Shown here one piece after another: positions 17,425 to 24,928 of a stretch of 64,000 nt of DNA. The DNA is taken from contig NZ_FNFB01000023.1 in NCBI RefSeq assembly GCF_900100395.1, positions 53,741 to 117,740 on the forward strand, given 5' to 3'. Positions within the stretch are counted from its first letter, which is position 1. Each line of letters opens with the position of its first letter. The DNA is from Nonomuraea maritima. Lineage in GTDB: Bacteria; Actinomycetota; Actinomycetes; Streptosporangiales; Streptosporangiaceae. The notes beneath the pieces are model-generated. The model made no database searches and had not been told where the DNA came from. It saw only the letters and a program-made list of their open reading frames with translations. Both the position numbers and the translations under genes were made by a program.

Positions 17425-18743
17425 CGGTGACCGAGGCACGCGCCCCCTGGGGGGCGCGTGCCGTGCCGTATCTGCCCCTCGGGCTCATCGCCGCGATGGG
17501 GGCGACGCTCGCGTACATCGTGCGGCTGCCCTGCCGTACGGGTGGATGGAACGACCAGGTCGCGACGTACACCAACTTCTGTTACACCGACATCTACCCG
17601 CTGTACTTCGACCGGGCGCTGGCGACGCAGAATCCCTACTTCGCCGACGTGCCGTTCGACAAGCAGGTCGAGTACCCGGTGGTGCTCGGCGAGGTCATGC
17701 AGGTCCTCAGCTGGATCTCGCGGTGGCTGGAGAGCGACCAGGTCGCGCAGGCGGTCCGCTTCTACGACCTGACGGTGATCCTGCTCGGCATCTGCCTGGT
17801 GGCCGGCGTGCTGCTGATGGCCGCCGTCGCCGGGCCGTCGCGCCGCTGGGACGCGCTCTGGTACGCCATCTCGCCCGCCGTGGTGCTGGCCGCGTACATC
17901 AACTGGGACCTCGTCGCGGGCGCGCTGTCCATGGGCATGCTGCTGGCCTGGAAACAGCGCCGGCAGGGCCTGGCCGGAGTGCTGCTCGGGCTCGCCATCG
18001 CCACGAAGTTCTACCCGCTGATGTTCGTCGGCGCGCTGTTCCTGCTCACGCTGCGCACCGCGCGATGGCGGCCGTTCCTCGTCACGATGGGCTGGGCCGC
18101 GGGCGCGTGGATCGTGGTGAACGCACCCTTCATGATCTTCGCCTGGGACGGCTGGCGCAGGTTCTATGTCTTCTCCCAGGAACGCGGGGTCGACTGGGGC
18201 TCGCCGTGGCTGTTCTTCCAGCACAAGGGCTGGCCCGTCCTCGGTGAGGCCGACGTGACCACGCTCGGCATGGTGTCGCTGCTCGTGTTGTGCGTGGGCA
18301 TCGCCGTGCTGACCCTGGCCGCGCCCCGGCGGCCGCGGCTCGCGCAGATCTGCTTCCTGGCGCTGGCCGCGTTCATGATGACGAACAAGGTGTGGTCGCC
18401 GCAGTTCGTGCTCTGGCTGGTGCCGTTCGCGGTGCTGGCCCGTCCGAACTGGAAGCCGCTGGCGCTGTGGCAGTTCGCGGAGATGTGGTACTTCGTCGCG
18501 ATCTGGCTCTACCTGCTCTCGCAGCCGCCGCTCGAACGCGCCGACCTCGGCATCGGTGACGACACGTACTTCACCGCCGTCTGGGGACGGGTCATCACGA
18601 TCGCGATCATGATGGCGTTCGTGGTGCGTGACATCCTGCGTCCCGACAAGGACGTGGTGCGGCAGACGGGCGTCGACGACCAGGTCGGAGGAGTGTTCGA
18701 CGACGCGCCTGACAGGTTCACGCTGGCGTCCGTCTTTCGATGA
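17421..18743 (+). CDS. GT87/DUF2029-type membrane mannosyltransferase
   Basis: 440-residue polytopic protein with about ten membrane helices, matching the polyprenyl-phosphate-mannose-dependent glycosyltransferase family (GT87; Rv0051 position). Relatives transfer mannose from the lipid donor onto cell-envelope glycolipids on the outer face of the membrane. Typical segments are YTNFCYTDIYPLYF after the first helix (donor-binding acidic loop) and the hydrophobic NKVWSPQFVLWLVP near the end. The GTG start overlaps the ponA stop as GTGA, indicating coupling. The acceptor is unknown. Confidence 0.85.
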   Translation: MTVTEARAPWGARAVPYLPLGLIAAMGATLAYIVRLPCRTGGWNDQVATYTNFCYTDIYPLYFDRALATQNPYFADVPFDKQVEYPVVLGEVMQVLSWISRWLESDQVAQAVRFYDLTVILLGICLVAGVLLMAAVAGPSRRWDALWYAISPAVVLAAYINWDLVAGALSMGMLLAWKQRRQGLAGVLLGLAIATKFYPLMFVGALFLLTLRTARWRPFLVTMGWAAGAWIVVNAPFMIFAWDGWRRFYVFSQERGVDWGSPWLFFQHKGWPVLGEADVTTLGMVSLLVLCVGIAVLTLAAPRRPRLAQICFLALAAFMMTNKVWSPQFVLWLVPFAVLARPNWKPLALWQFAEMWYFVAIWLYLLSQPPLERADLGIGDDTYFTAVWGRVITIAIMMAFVVRDILRPDKDVVRQTGVDDQVGGVFDDAPDRFTLASVFR

Positions 18744-19804
18744 TCACGCGTTCCCCCCGGCTCGACGCGCTGCTGCTCTGGTTCGGCTCGCGCGCCGGCC
18801 TGCTCGTCGTGACGCTGCTCGGCGCCTCGCTGGGCGGCTACCTCGACGGCTGGCGCAAGTGGGACGCCACCCTCTTCATCACCATCGCCCAGTACGGCTA
18901 CGACGGCGAACCCGGCAAACCGGTCGACGACGGGCTGCCCGCCTTCTTCCCCGGCCTGCCGCTGGCGCTGCGGGCCGTGCATCTCGTCGTACCCGACTGG
19001 GCGGCGGCCGGGCTGCTGGTCTCGCTCGTCGCGGGGGCGGTCGCCATGGTGGCGCTGTCCCGGCTCGCCGAGGCCGAAGGTGCCTCTGGCTGGATGGCGG
19101 TCGCGGCGCTGCTGCTCTTCCCGATGGCGGTGTTCCTGTCCGCCGGCTACAGCGAGTCGCTCTTCCTGGCCTTCGCGATCCCGGCCTGGCTGGCCGCCCG
19201 CCAGGGCCGCTGGCCGGCGGCGGCCCTGCTGGCGGCGGGCGCGTCCGGCGTGCGGATCACCGGGTTGTTCCTGGCGGCGGCGCTCGTCGTGGAGTTCGTC
19301 GCGCGCCGGGACTCACCGCGGCGCGCGGGGTGGCTGGTGGTGCCGTTCGTGCCGCTGGTCACGTACTCGCTCTACCAGTACGACAGGACGGGTGACTGGC
19401 TGGCGTGGAAGCACGCCCAGGAGGCCGGATGGGGGCGCGACTTCGCCTGGCCGTGGGAGGCATGGCGGACGACATGGCACGCGGCCATGGGGTCCGACGA
19501 CTACGCGGCGGCGTTCCGGATGGAGATCGTGGGCGCGGTCGTGGTCGTGGCGGCGCTGGTCTGGCTGCTCGTCCTGCGCCGGTGGAGCGAGGCCGTCTAC
19601 ACCGGGACGCAGGCGGCGGCCCTCATGACCTCGGCGTACTACCTGTCGATCCCGCGCTCGCTGCTGCTGTGGTTTCCGCTGTGGGTGGTGGTCGCCCGGG
19701 TCACCACGCGGCGGACGTGGGTGCTCGTGCTCTACGCCGCGATCTCGGGGCCGCTCATGCTGCTGAACGCCGGACGGTACCTGAGCGGCGCGTGGGCAGG
19801 CTGA
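18740..19804 (+). CDS. PIG-V/mannosyltransferase-like membrane protein
   Basis: 354-residue integral membrane protein with about nine helices. The luminal-loop signature KWDATLFITIAQYGYDG, followed by FFPGLPLALR, and GYSESLFLAFAIPAWL resemble the PIG-V-type mannosyltransferases (GT-C fold), which use dolichyl/polyprenyl-phosphate mannose. Its ATG overlaps the preceding gene's stop by 4 nt (ATGA), so it is the third gene of the ponA operon. A role in envelope glycolipid or protein mannosylation is inferred from family and context. It converges with nfo. Confidence 0.78.
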   Translation: MITRSPRLDALLLWFGSRAGLLVVTLLGASLGGYLDGWRKWDATLFITIAQYGYDGEPGKPVDDGLPAFFPGLPLALRAVHLVVPDWAAAGLLVSLVAGAVAMVALSRLAEAEGASGWMAVAALLLFPMAVFLSAGYSESLFLAFAIPAWLAARQGRWPAAALLAAGASGVRITGLFLAAALVVEFVARRDSPRRAGWLVVPFVPLVTYSLYQYDRTGDWLAWKHAQEAGWGRDFAWPWEAWRTTWHAAMGSDDYAAAFRMEIVGAVVVVAALVWLLVLRRWSEAVYTGTQAAALMTSAYYLSIPRSLLLWFPLWVVVARVTTRRTWVLVLYAAISGPLMLLNAGRYLSGAWAG

Positions 19805-19843
19805 CTTCTATACCCGTTTCGCAGCCTCCGTAATCCCAAAAAG

Positions 19844-19852
19844 TTATCCACA
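19844..19852 (+). promoter_or_regulatory. single perfect DnaA box
   Basis: TTATCCACA, the classical 9-base DnaA-binding consensus, lies between the convergent ends of the glycosyltransferase gene and nfo, in a short A-rich spacer. One isolated box in a region close to the replication origin may be a DnaA titration site. A chance match cannot be excluded. Confidence 0.45.
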
Positions 19853-19867
19853 GGCTGTGTGTATCGG

Positions 19868-20611
19868 CTAGAGGTGCTTGCGCAGGAACGCGATGTCGTC
19901 GGCCTGGCCCTCGGCCGGCGTCTCCACCACGATCGGCGCCCCGGCCGCCCGGCACACCGCGAGGATCTGCTCGGCGTCGATCGTGCCCTTGCCCAGGTTG
20001 GCGTGGCGGTCGGCGCCGGAGTCGAACGCGTCACGCGAGTCGTTGCAGTGGATCAGGTCGATGCGGCCGGTGATGGCCTTGACCCGTTCGACCAGGTCGA
20101 CGAGCTCCTCACCGCCCGCGTGGGCGTGGCAGGTGTCGAGGCAGAAGCCCACGTCGAACCCGTCGAGCGCGTCCCACAGCCGGGCGATCCGCTCGAGCTT
20201 GCGGGCCATCGCGTTGCCGCCGCCCGCGGTGTTCTCGATGAGCACTGGGATGGGGCACTCCATGCGTTCGAACACCTTGCGCCAGTTGTCGAACCCGGTC
20301 TGCGGGTCGTCGTTCTTGTTGACGTGGCCGCCGTGCACGACCAGGCCCTTCGCGCCGAGCCCCGCGGCCGCCTTCAGGTGCTGCTCGAGCAGCTTGCGGC
20401 TGGGGATGCGGATGCGGTTGTTCGTGGTCGCCACGTTGATCAGGTACGGGGCGTGGATGTAGACGTCGACGCCCTCGACCGGCTTCTCGGGCAGCACGGG
20501 CTTGTCGTACCCCTGCGGGTCGCCGAGGAAGAACTGCACCACCTCGGCGCCGACGGCCGCGGCGTGGGCGGCGGGATCGTCCTGGCCGACATGAGCTCCG
20601 ATACGCACCAT
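19868..20611 (-). CDS. nfo: deoxyribonuclease IV (endonuclease IV, AP endonuclease)
   Basis: Zinc-dependent AP endonuclease of base-excision repair, about 247 residues, TIM-barrel fold. Visible metal-ligand motifs: HAPYLINVA with the first histidine, VVHGGHV, IENTAGGG, FCLDTCHAHAGG and IHCNDSRDAFDSGADRHANLGKG, in the usual order. The ATG at 20611 is the family start; the open frame upstream reaches 20710 without conserved sequence. It is monocistronic and convergent with the ponA-glycosyltransferase operon. Confidence 0.94.
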   Translation of the reverse strand: MVRIGAHVGQDDPAAHAAAVGAEVVQFFLGDPQGYDKPVLPEKPVEGVDVYIHAPYLINVATTNNRIRIPSRKLLEQHLKAAAGLGAKGLVVHGGHVNKNDDPQTGFDNWRKVFERMECPIPVLIENTAGGGNAMARKLERIARLWDALDGFDVGFCLDTCHAHAGGEELVDLVERVKAITGRIDLIHCNDSRDAFDSGADRHANLGKGTIDAEQILAVCRAAGAPIVVETPAEGQADDIAFLRKHL

Positions 20612-20685
20612 GTCACCGAGCCTATCCGTTTCGCGGGGACGGCCCGGGGCAGTCGCGAAGAGCCCCCTACGCGAGGAGAAGCGAC

Positions 20686-20862
20686 ATGACACGCTGGCGC
20701 CTGCGCGCACTGCTCTTATTGGTGTACGTCCTGGTCGGGATCTATGTGGCCTGGGTGTACGACTACATCACCCCCGGCCTGCTGCGGGACCTCGCCGAGG
20801 CGTTGCTCGCGGTGTTCCTGTGGTTCCTGGTCCTGCTCGGCATCGACCTGCACATCGGGTGA
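20686..20862 (+). CDS. 58-residue two-helix membrane protein
   Basis: Short gene with a strong ribosome binding site (GAGGAGAA, 7 nt before the ATG) and strongly G/C-ending codons. The product has a basic start (MTRWRLR), a first membrane helix at about 8-25, a short loop YDYITPG, and a second helix at about 36-54. I do not recognise the family. It is divergent from nfo. The gene following it is on the opposite strand. The clear initiation signals and codon use make it likely to be real; function unknown. Confidence 0.65.
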   Translation: MTRWRLRALLLLVYVLVGIYVAWVYDYITPGLLRDLAEALLAVFLWFLVLLGIDLHIG

Positions 20863-20919
20863 GCCGCTGGAAAGGACGGCGGCCCCGGTGCGCCCGGGGC
20901 CGTTCGCGTCGCGTACGCC

Positions 20920-21246
20920 TCATGGATGGGGGAGGAAACCGCCGTGGGCGATGCCGAGCGCGGCGCCCACGAACGACCCCACCAGCCCGACGACGTTGAG
21001 CGCGCGCTGAGGCGTGGTCGCCGAGACGTACTGTGAGTAGAGCCCCATCCCGAAACCGAGCGTGCCGATCCACGACGAGACGACGTGGGCGGCGGGCCAG
21101 AACGTCGCCACGAAGGCGACGATGCCGCACGCCAGCGTCGCGATCGCCAGGGCGTTCTCGGTGGGGTGCGGACGCCCGTCGGTGTTGAGTGTGAACCGGA
21201 ACCGCTCCCTTTCGGAGGGTTGGAGAACATGTGGCACAGCCACCAC
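20920..21246 (-). CDS. small membrane protein with three hydrophobic segments
   Basis: 108-residue protein. A polar head of about 28 residues precedes three hydrophobic stretches (about 31-51, 55-73 and 84-102). The layout resembles DUF4190-type small membrane proteins, but I cannot assign it firmly. It is transcribed away from the rpsF operon and its start lies close to the rpsF leader. Function unknown. Confidence 0.6.
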   Translation of the reverse strand: MVAVPHVLQPSERERFRFTLNTDGRPHPTENALAIATLACGIVAFVATFWPAAHVVSSWIGTLGFGMGLYSQYVSATTPQRALNVVGLVGSFVGAALGIAHGGFLPHP

Positions 21247-21300
21247 CCCCTTGGTCTTCTACAGGGCTTTCCCAGGTACAGGTGACTGGTAACCTGGTCA

Positions 21301-21429
21301 ACGCTGCGTTGTGATGGGAGTCCCATCGCCCCGGGGCGCCGAAAGGGGCCGCCCCGCTGACACGTCAGCGTCCTCCTGTCACGGCAGAGTGTCGTGACCG
21401 CAAGAGTCCAGAGGAGGTTGGAGTCCCGC
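21301..21429 (+). promoter_or_regulatory. structured leader of the rpsF operon
   Basis: Between the small membrane protein gene and rpsF there are several stable hairpins. GATGGG/CCCATC is at 21313-21327, a perfect 12-base palindrome at 21327-21338, CGCTGA/TCAGCG at 21355-21370, and GTCACG/CGTGAC at 21378-21398. A GAGGAGGT ribosome binding site follows. rpsF leaders in many bacteria carry an RNA motif bound by the S6:S18 complex for autoregulation. This leader could serve that role, but I could not identify the exact motif. Confidence 0.45.
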
Positions 21430-21720
21430 ATGCGTCGTTACGAAGTAATGGTCATCCTGGACCCTTCGCTCGATGAGCGCACTGTTGCGCCGTCCCTCGA
21501 CCAGTTCCTCACCGTCGTCCGCAACGACGGCGGCACCGTGGAGAAGGTCGACGTCTGGGGCCGTCGCCGGCTCGCCTACGACATCGACAAGAAGTCCGAG
21601 GGCATCTACGCCGTCATCGACCTGTCCGCGCAGCCCGCGACGGTCAAGGAGCTCGACCGGCAGATGAACCTCAACGAGGGCATTCTTCGCACCAAGGTCA
21701 TCCGGCCGGACGTGCACTAA
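21430..21720 (+). CDS. rpsF: 30S ribosomal protein S6
   Basis: Ribosomal protein S6 of 96 residues, component of the 30S platform where it binds S18. The N-terminal MRRYEVMVILDPSLDE strand and the central VEKVDVWGRRRLAYDI segment are diagnostic. The ATG at 21430 follows a GAGGAGGT ribosome binding site. It is the first gene of the conserved rpsF-ssb-rpsR-rplI operon. Confidence 0.98.
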   Translation: MRRYEVMVILDPSLDERTVAPSLDQFLTVVRNDGGTVEKVDVWGRRRLAYDIDKKSEGIYAVIDLSAQPATVKELDRQMNLNEGILRTKVIRPDVH

Positions 21721-21798
21721 CCTCCGGCTTTTGTCGGAGCAGCCCCGTACTCTGAGCCGTAACCCAAGCGAAGGCGTGCAGGAAGGCGAGCGCTAGCC

Positions 21799-22353
21799 AT
21801 GGCAGCAGGCGACACCGTAATCACCATTGTCGGCAACCTCGTCGACGACCCTGAGCTGCGCTTCACCCCGACGGGGCAAGCGGTGGCTCGATTCCGCATC
21901 GCATCCACTCCGCGGTTCATGGACCGACAGACCAACGAGTGGAAAGACGGCGAGAGCCTCTTCCTGACCTGCAACGTCTGGCGGCAGGCGGCGGAGAACA
22001 CCGCCGAGAGCCTCCAGCGCGGCATGAGGGTCATCGTGCAGGGGCGGCTCAAGCAGCGGTCTTACGAGACCAAGGAAGGCGAGAAGCGCACGGTCTACGA
22101 GGTCGAGGTCGACGAGGTCGGCCCGTCTCTGCGCAACGCCACCGCCAAGGTCAACCGCACTTCCCGTCAGGGTGGTGGCGGCGGCGGCTTCGGCGGCGGC
22201 CCGGCCGACGACCCGTGGGCGTCCGCGTCCCCGGCCCCGCCCCAGGGCGGCGGCTTCCAGGGTGGCGGGGGCGGCTTCGGCGGCGGCGGCCAGCAGGGCG
22301 GCGGCGGCTTCGGCGGCGGCGGCAACGACTTCAGCGACGAACCGCCTTTCTAA
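21799..22353 (+). CDS. ssb: single-stranded DNA-binding protein
   Basis: SSB of 184 residues. The OB fold (residues 1-110) includes GDTVITIVGNLVDDPELRFTPTG and the ssDNA-binding aromatics (W around residues 41 and 54). A glycine/glutamine-rich flexible linker (about 120-172) follows, then the acidic tip DFSDEPPF, which recruits replication and repair proteins. It lies between rpsF and rpsR as in most actinobacteria. Confidence 0.98.
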   Translation: MAAGDTVITIVGNLVDDPELRFTPTGQAVARFRIASTPRFMDRQTNEWKDGESLFLTCNVWRQAAENTAESLQRGMRVIVQGRLKQRSYETKEGEKRTVYEVEVDEVGPSLRNATAKVNRTSRQGGGGGGFGGGPADDPWASASPAPPQGGGFQGGGGGFGGGGQQGGGGFGGGGNDFSDEPPF

Positions 22354-22416
22354 ACCCAGTCCACAAGCCCGAGTCCATTCCCGCTCTGACGGCGGGGCTC
22401 TGAAAGGAGCACCACG

Positions 22417-22653
22417 ATGGCTAAGCCGGCACTGCGCAAGCCCAAGAAGAAGGTTTGCCTGTTCTGCCACGACAAGATCTCCTACGTCGACTACAAGGAC
22501 ACGGCTCTGCTGCGGAAGTTCATCTCCGACCGCGGCAAGATCCGTGCGCGCCGGGTGACGGGCAACTGCACCCAGCACCAGCGTGACGTGGCGACCGCGA
22601 TCAAGAACGCCCGTGAGGTTGCGCTGCTGCCTTACACGAGCACCGCGCGTTAA
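22417..22653 (+). CDS. rpsR: 30S ribosomal protein S18
   Basis: S18 of 78 residues with the VDYKDTALLRKFISDRGKI core that contacts S6 and 16S rRNA. It keeps two cysteines close to the N-terminus (CLFCHDK), the start of the zinc-binding (C+) form. The later Cys in TGNCTQHQR fits the same C+ pattern, so it should bind zinc; a zinc-free paralog may exist elsewhere. A GAAAGGAGC ribosome binding site precedes the ATG. Confidence 0.97.
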   Translation: MAKPALRKPKKKVCLFCHDKISYVDYKDTALLRKFISDRGKIRARRVTGNCTQHQRDVATAIKNAREVALLPYTSTAR

Positions 22654-22667
22654 GGAGGCCTGTCGAT

Positions 22668-23114
22668 ATGAAGCTCATTCTCACCAACGAGGTCTCCGGC
22701 CTCGGCACCCCCGGCGACGTGGTGGAGGTCAAGGACGGCTACGGCCGTAACTACCTCATCCCGCGCGGCTACGCCATGCGCTGGACGCGTGGCGCCGAGA
22801 AGCAGATCGAGACCATCCGCAAGGCGCGCGACGCCCGCGAGATCCGTGACCTCGGCACTGCCAAGGAGGTCGCCGGCCAGCTCGGCGCGCTGCGCGTCCG
22901 CCTGGCCACCCGCGCCGGTGAGTCGGGTCGCCTGTTCGGCTCGATCACGACGGGCGACATCGCCGACGCGGTCAAGGCCGCCGGTGGTCCCGCGCTCGAC
23001 CGTCGCCGCATCGAGATCGTCAACCCGATCAAGAGCGTCGGCTCGCACCGGGTCACGGTCAAGCTGCACCCCGAGGTGTCCGCGAACGTGGACGTCGAGG
23101 TCGTCGCCGGCTGA
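22668..23114 (+). CDS. rplI: 50S ribosomal protein L9
   Basis: L9 of 148 residues: an N-terminal globular rRNA-binding domain (MKLILTNEVSGLGTPGDVVEVKDGYGRNYLIPRG region), a long connecting helix and a C-terminal domain with LFGSITTGDIADAV. It is the last gene of the operon, 14 nt after rpsR, and is followed at once by a rho-independent terminator. Confidence 0.98.
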   Translation: MKLILTNEVSGLGTPGDVVEVKDGYGRNYLIPRGYAMRWTRGAEKQIETIRKARDAREIRDLGTAKEVAGQLGALRVRLATRAGESGRLFGSITTGDIADAVKAAGGPALDRRRIEIVNPIKSVGSHRVTVKLHPEVSANVDVEVVAG

Positions 23115-23126
23115 CAACCCCTGATC

Positions 23127-23158
23127 AAGGCCCCCTCCAGCAGGAGCGGGGCCTTTTT
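23127..23158 (+). terminator. terminator of the rpsF-ssb-rpsR-rplI operon
   Basis: GC-rich stem (23129-23138 with 23143-23153, one bulged C) with a 4-base loop, directly followed by TTTTT, 12 nt after the rplI stop. Classical rho-independent form. Confidence 0.92.
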
Positions 23159-23186
23159 CATGCCTACCCCCACCCCCTGGAGCAGT

Positions 23187-23450
23187 GTCACCCTCGCACG
23201 TCTCCACCTGGGGGAGGGGCGTCCCGGGTCACCCTCGCACGTCACCATCTGGGGCAGGGGACGTCCCGGGTCACCCTTGCACGTCACCGTCTGGGCTTGC
23301 ACGTCACCGTCTGGGGGAGGGGACGTCGCGCGTCACCCTCGCAGCCACCCCTTTGGTGGGGTGGGGCGTCGTGGGTCGCCCTCACATGTCACCACATAGG
23401 GCAGGGAGCCTCGTGGATCGTCCCCGCATCCCATCACCTGAAGGGCAAGG
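23187..23450. repeat. degenerate ~42-bp tandem repeat array
   Basis: About six to seven imperfect head-to-tail copies of a unit of 41-43 bp beginning GTCACCCTCGCACGTCACC and ending around GGGGACGTCCCGG, with two shortened copies in the middle. The unit is rich in CACGTC/GACGTC. Open frames run through it on both strands, but they lack ribosome binding sites and host-like codon use, so the stretch is taken as non-coding. Copies become more divergent towards the right end. Confidence 0.75.
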
Positions 23451-23542
23451 GCGGCCAACTTTGCGAGCCCGGCCAGGGGCGGCAACGCGGGGGTGTCGCG
23501 GATTGCCGAGTCAAGGCCGAGTGCCCCGCGCCGAACACAACG

Positions 23543-23830
23543 GCGCGCCCGCCCGAAAACGGTGCCCGTCCGAAAACGGTGCCCGCCCGAGACAGTGCCC
23601 GCCCGAGACAGTGCCCGCCGGAGGCAGCGTCCGCCGGAGGCAGCACCCGCGCGTGGGGCAGCGTCCGCGTGGGGCAGCACCCGTGCCCGAGGCGGCGTCC
23701 GAGCGAGGCAGCGTCCGCGCGAGGCACCACCCGTGCGTGAGGCGGCGTCCGCGTGAGGGAGCACCCGCGCGAGGCGGTGTCCGGGCGAGGTAGCACCCGC
23801 GCGTGAGGCAGTGTCCGCTCGGAAGAGGCG
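23543..23830. repeat. degenerate 16-18-bp tandem repeat array
   Basis: About 17 head-to-tail copies of a 16-18-bp unit, consensus near GCGTCCGCGCGAGGCA, alternating with GCACCCG- and GTGCCCG-type starts. Unit length is not a multiple of three and varies by 2 bp, which argues against coding. The remaining bases of the 800-bp gap between rplI and the quinone oxidoreductase gene (23159-23186, 23451-23542, 23831-23918) hold nothing recognisable. Confidence 0.75.
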
Positions 23831-23918
23831 AGGCTGTGGGCTTATGGGGGCTGGGATTCTTTGGGTAGTCGCGTGATCCGAGAGGCCGGGGGCGCCTTAC
23901 CGATCGGTTGACCAGGCC

Positions 23919-24893
23919 TCAGATGCGTTCGACTTCGAGCACGAGTTTGCCGGTGGTGCGGGCGGCCTCGATGCGGCGGTGTGCCTCGGCGGCCTGTTCC
24001 AGCGGCAACGACTCGACCCGCACCCGAAGCTCCCCGCGCGCGGCCGCGGCCACAGCCCGGCGCAGCGCCCGCCCCGCCTCTTCCGGGAAAGCGGCGGAGA
24101 ACGCGGCCAGGTTGAACCCGGAGACGGTCTTGTTGGTGAACCACAGGTCATTGGCCGAGATCCCGACGTCCTCGGCGCCGGAGGCGTTGCCCATCACCAC
24201 CATCCGGCCCATCGGGGCGAGCAGGTCAAGGCTGCTGCGGCGGGCCGTACCGCCGACCATGTCCACCACGACGTCGAACTGACCCGCCTCGGCCACCTGC
24301 TCGCGCAGGACGACCTCGTCGTAGCCGAACGCCTTGGCGGCCTCGATCTTGGCGGGGCTGCCCACGGCGCCCACCACGCGGCCCGCGCCCAGCAACCGGG
24401 CGGCCTGGCCGAGCTGGCTGCCCACGCCTCCGGCGGCGGCGTGCACCAGCACGTCTTCCCCCGGTGCTATGCGGGCCACCCGGTCGAGCACGAGGAACGC
24501 GGTGGTGCTGTTGGAGGGCAGCGCCGCCGCGACGTCCAGTTCCAGTCGGTCGTGGTTGTCGAGCGGAGCGACCAGGTCGGCGGAGGTGGTCACCACCTCC
24601 GCGTAGCCGCCGCCGTCGACGATCGTCAGCGCGGCCACCGGTTGACCGATGCTCAGCCCCTCGACGCCCGAGCCGAGCGCCCGGATGCGGCCGGACACCT
24701 CGATGCCGGGTACGAACGGCAGCGGTACGTCCACCACACCCTGCCGGTAGAGGATCTCGGCGAAGTTGGCGCCCGCGTAGGCCACGTCGATGGAGACCTG
24801 CCCCTGCCCGGGCTCGGGGGCCTCGGCCTCGTCAAGGCGGAGGACATCGGCGCTGCCGAATTCGGGAATCGTGATCGCTCTCATGCCGTCCAT
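23919..24893 (-). CDS. zinc-independent quinone oxidoreductase (MDR family)
   Basis: 324-residue member of the medium-chain dehydrogenase/reductase superfamily, zeta-crystallin/QOR group, expected to reduce quinones or enones with NADPH. Seen: a GroES-like N-terminal domain with FVPGIEVSGRI, the nucleotide-binding stretch VLVHAAAGGVGSQLGQAARLLG (about 146-167), and the C-terminal GRMVVMGNASG. Zinc-binding cysteines of alcohol dehydrogenases are absent. The gene lies 35 nt downstream of an HTH regulator on the same strand, likely in one operon. It is part of the stretch inserted between rplI and the MATE gene. Confidence 0.9.
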   Translation of the reverse strand: MDGMRAITIPEFGSADVLRLDEAEAPEPGQGQVSIDVAYAGANFAEILYRQGVVDVPLPFVPGIEVSGRIRALGSGVEGLSIGQPVAALTIVDGGGYAEVVTTSADLVAPLDNHDRLELDVAAALPSNSTTAFLVLDRVARIAPGEDVLVHAAAGGVGSQLGQAARLLGAGRVVGAVGSPAKIEAAKAFGYDEVVLREQVAEAGQFDVVVDMVGGTARRSSLDLLAPMGRMVVMGNASGAEDVGISANDLWFTNKTVSGFNLAAFSAAFPEEAGRALRRAVAAAARGELRVRVESLPLEQAAEAHRRIEAARTTGKLVLEVERI

Positions 24894-24928
24894 CGTGCTG
24901 TGAGGACGGTTGCCCTGGCAGTGTCAGT

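Noticed and set aside
14746..17439. Minus-strand open frame opposite ponA (about 900 codons)
   Set aside because: Shadow frame; ponA has all catalytic motifs in order.
23187..23830. CRISPR array
   Set aside because: The repeats are contiguous and degenerate, with no unique spacers and no cas genes nearby.
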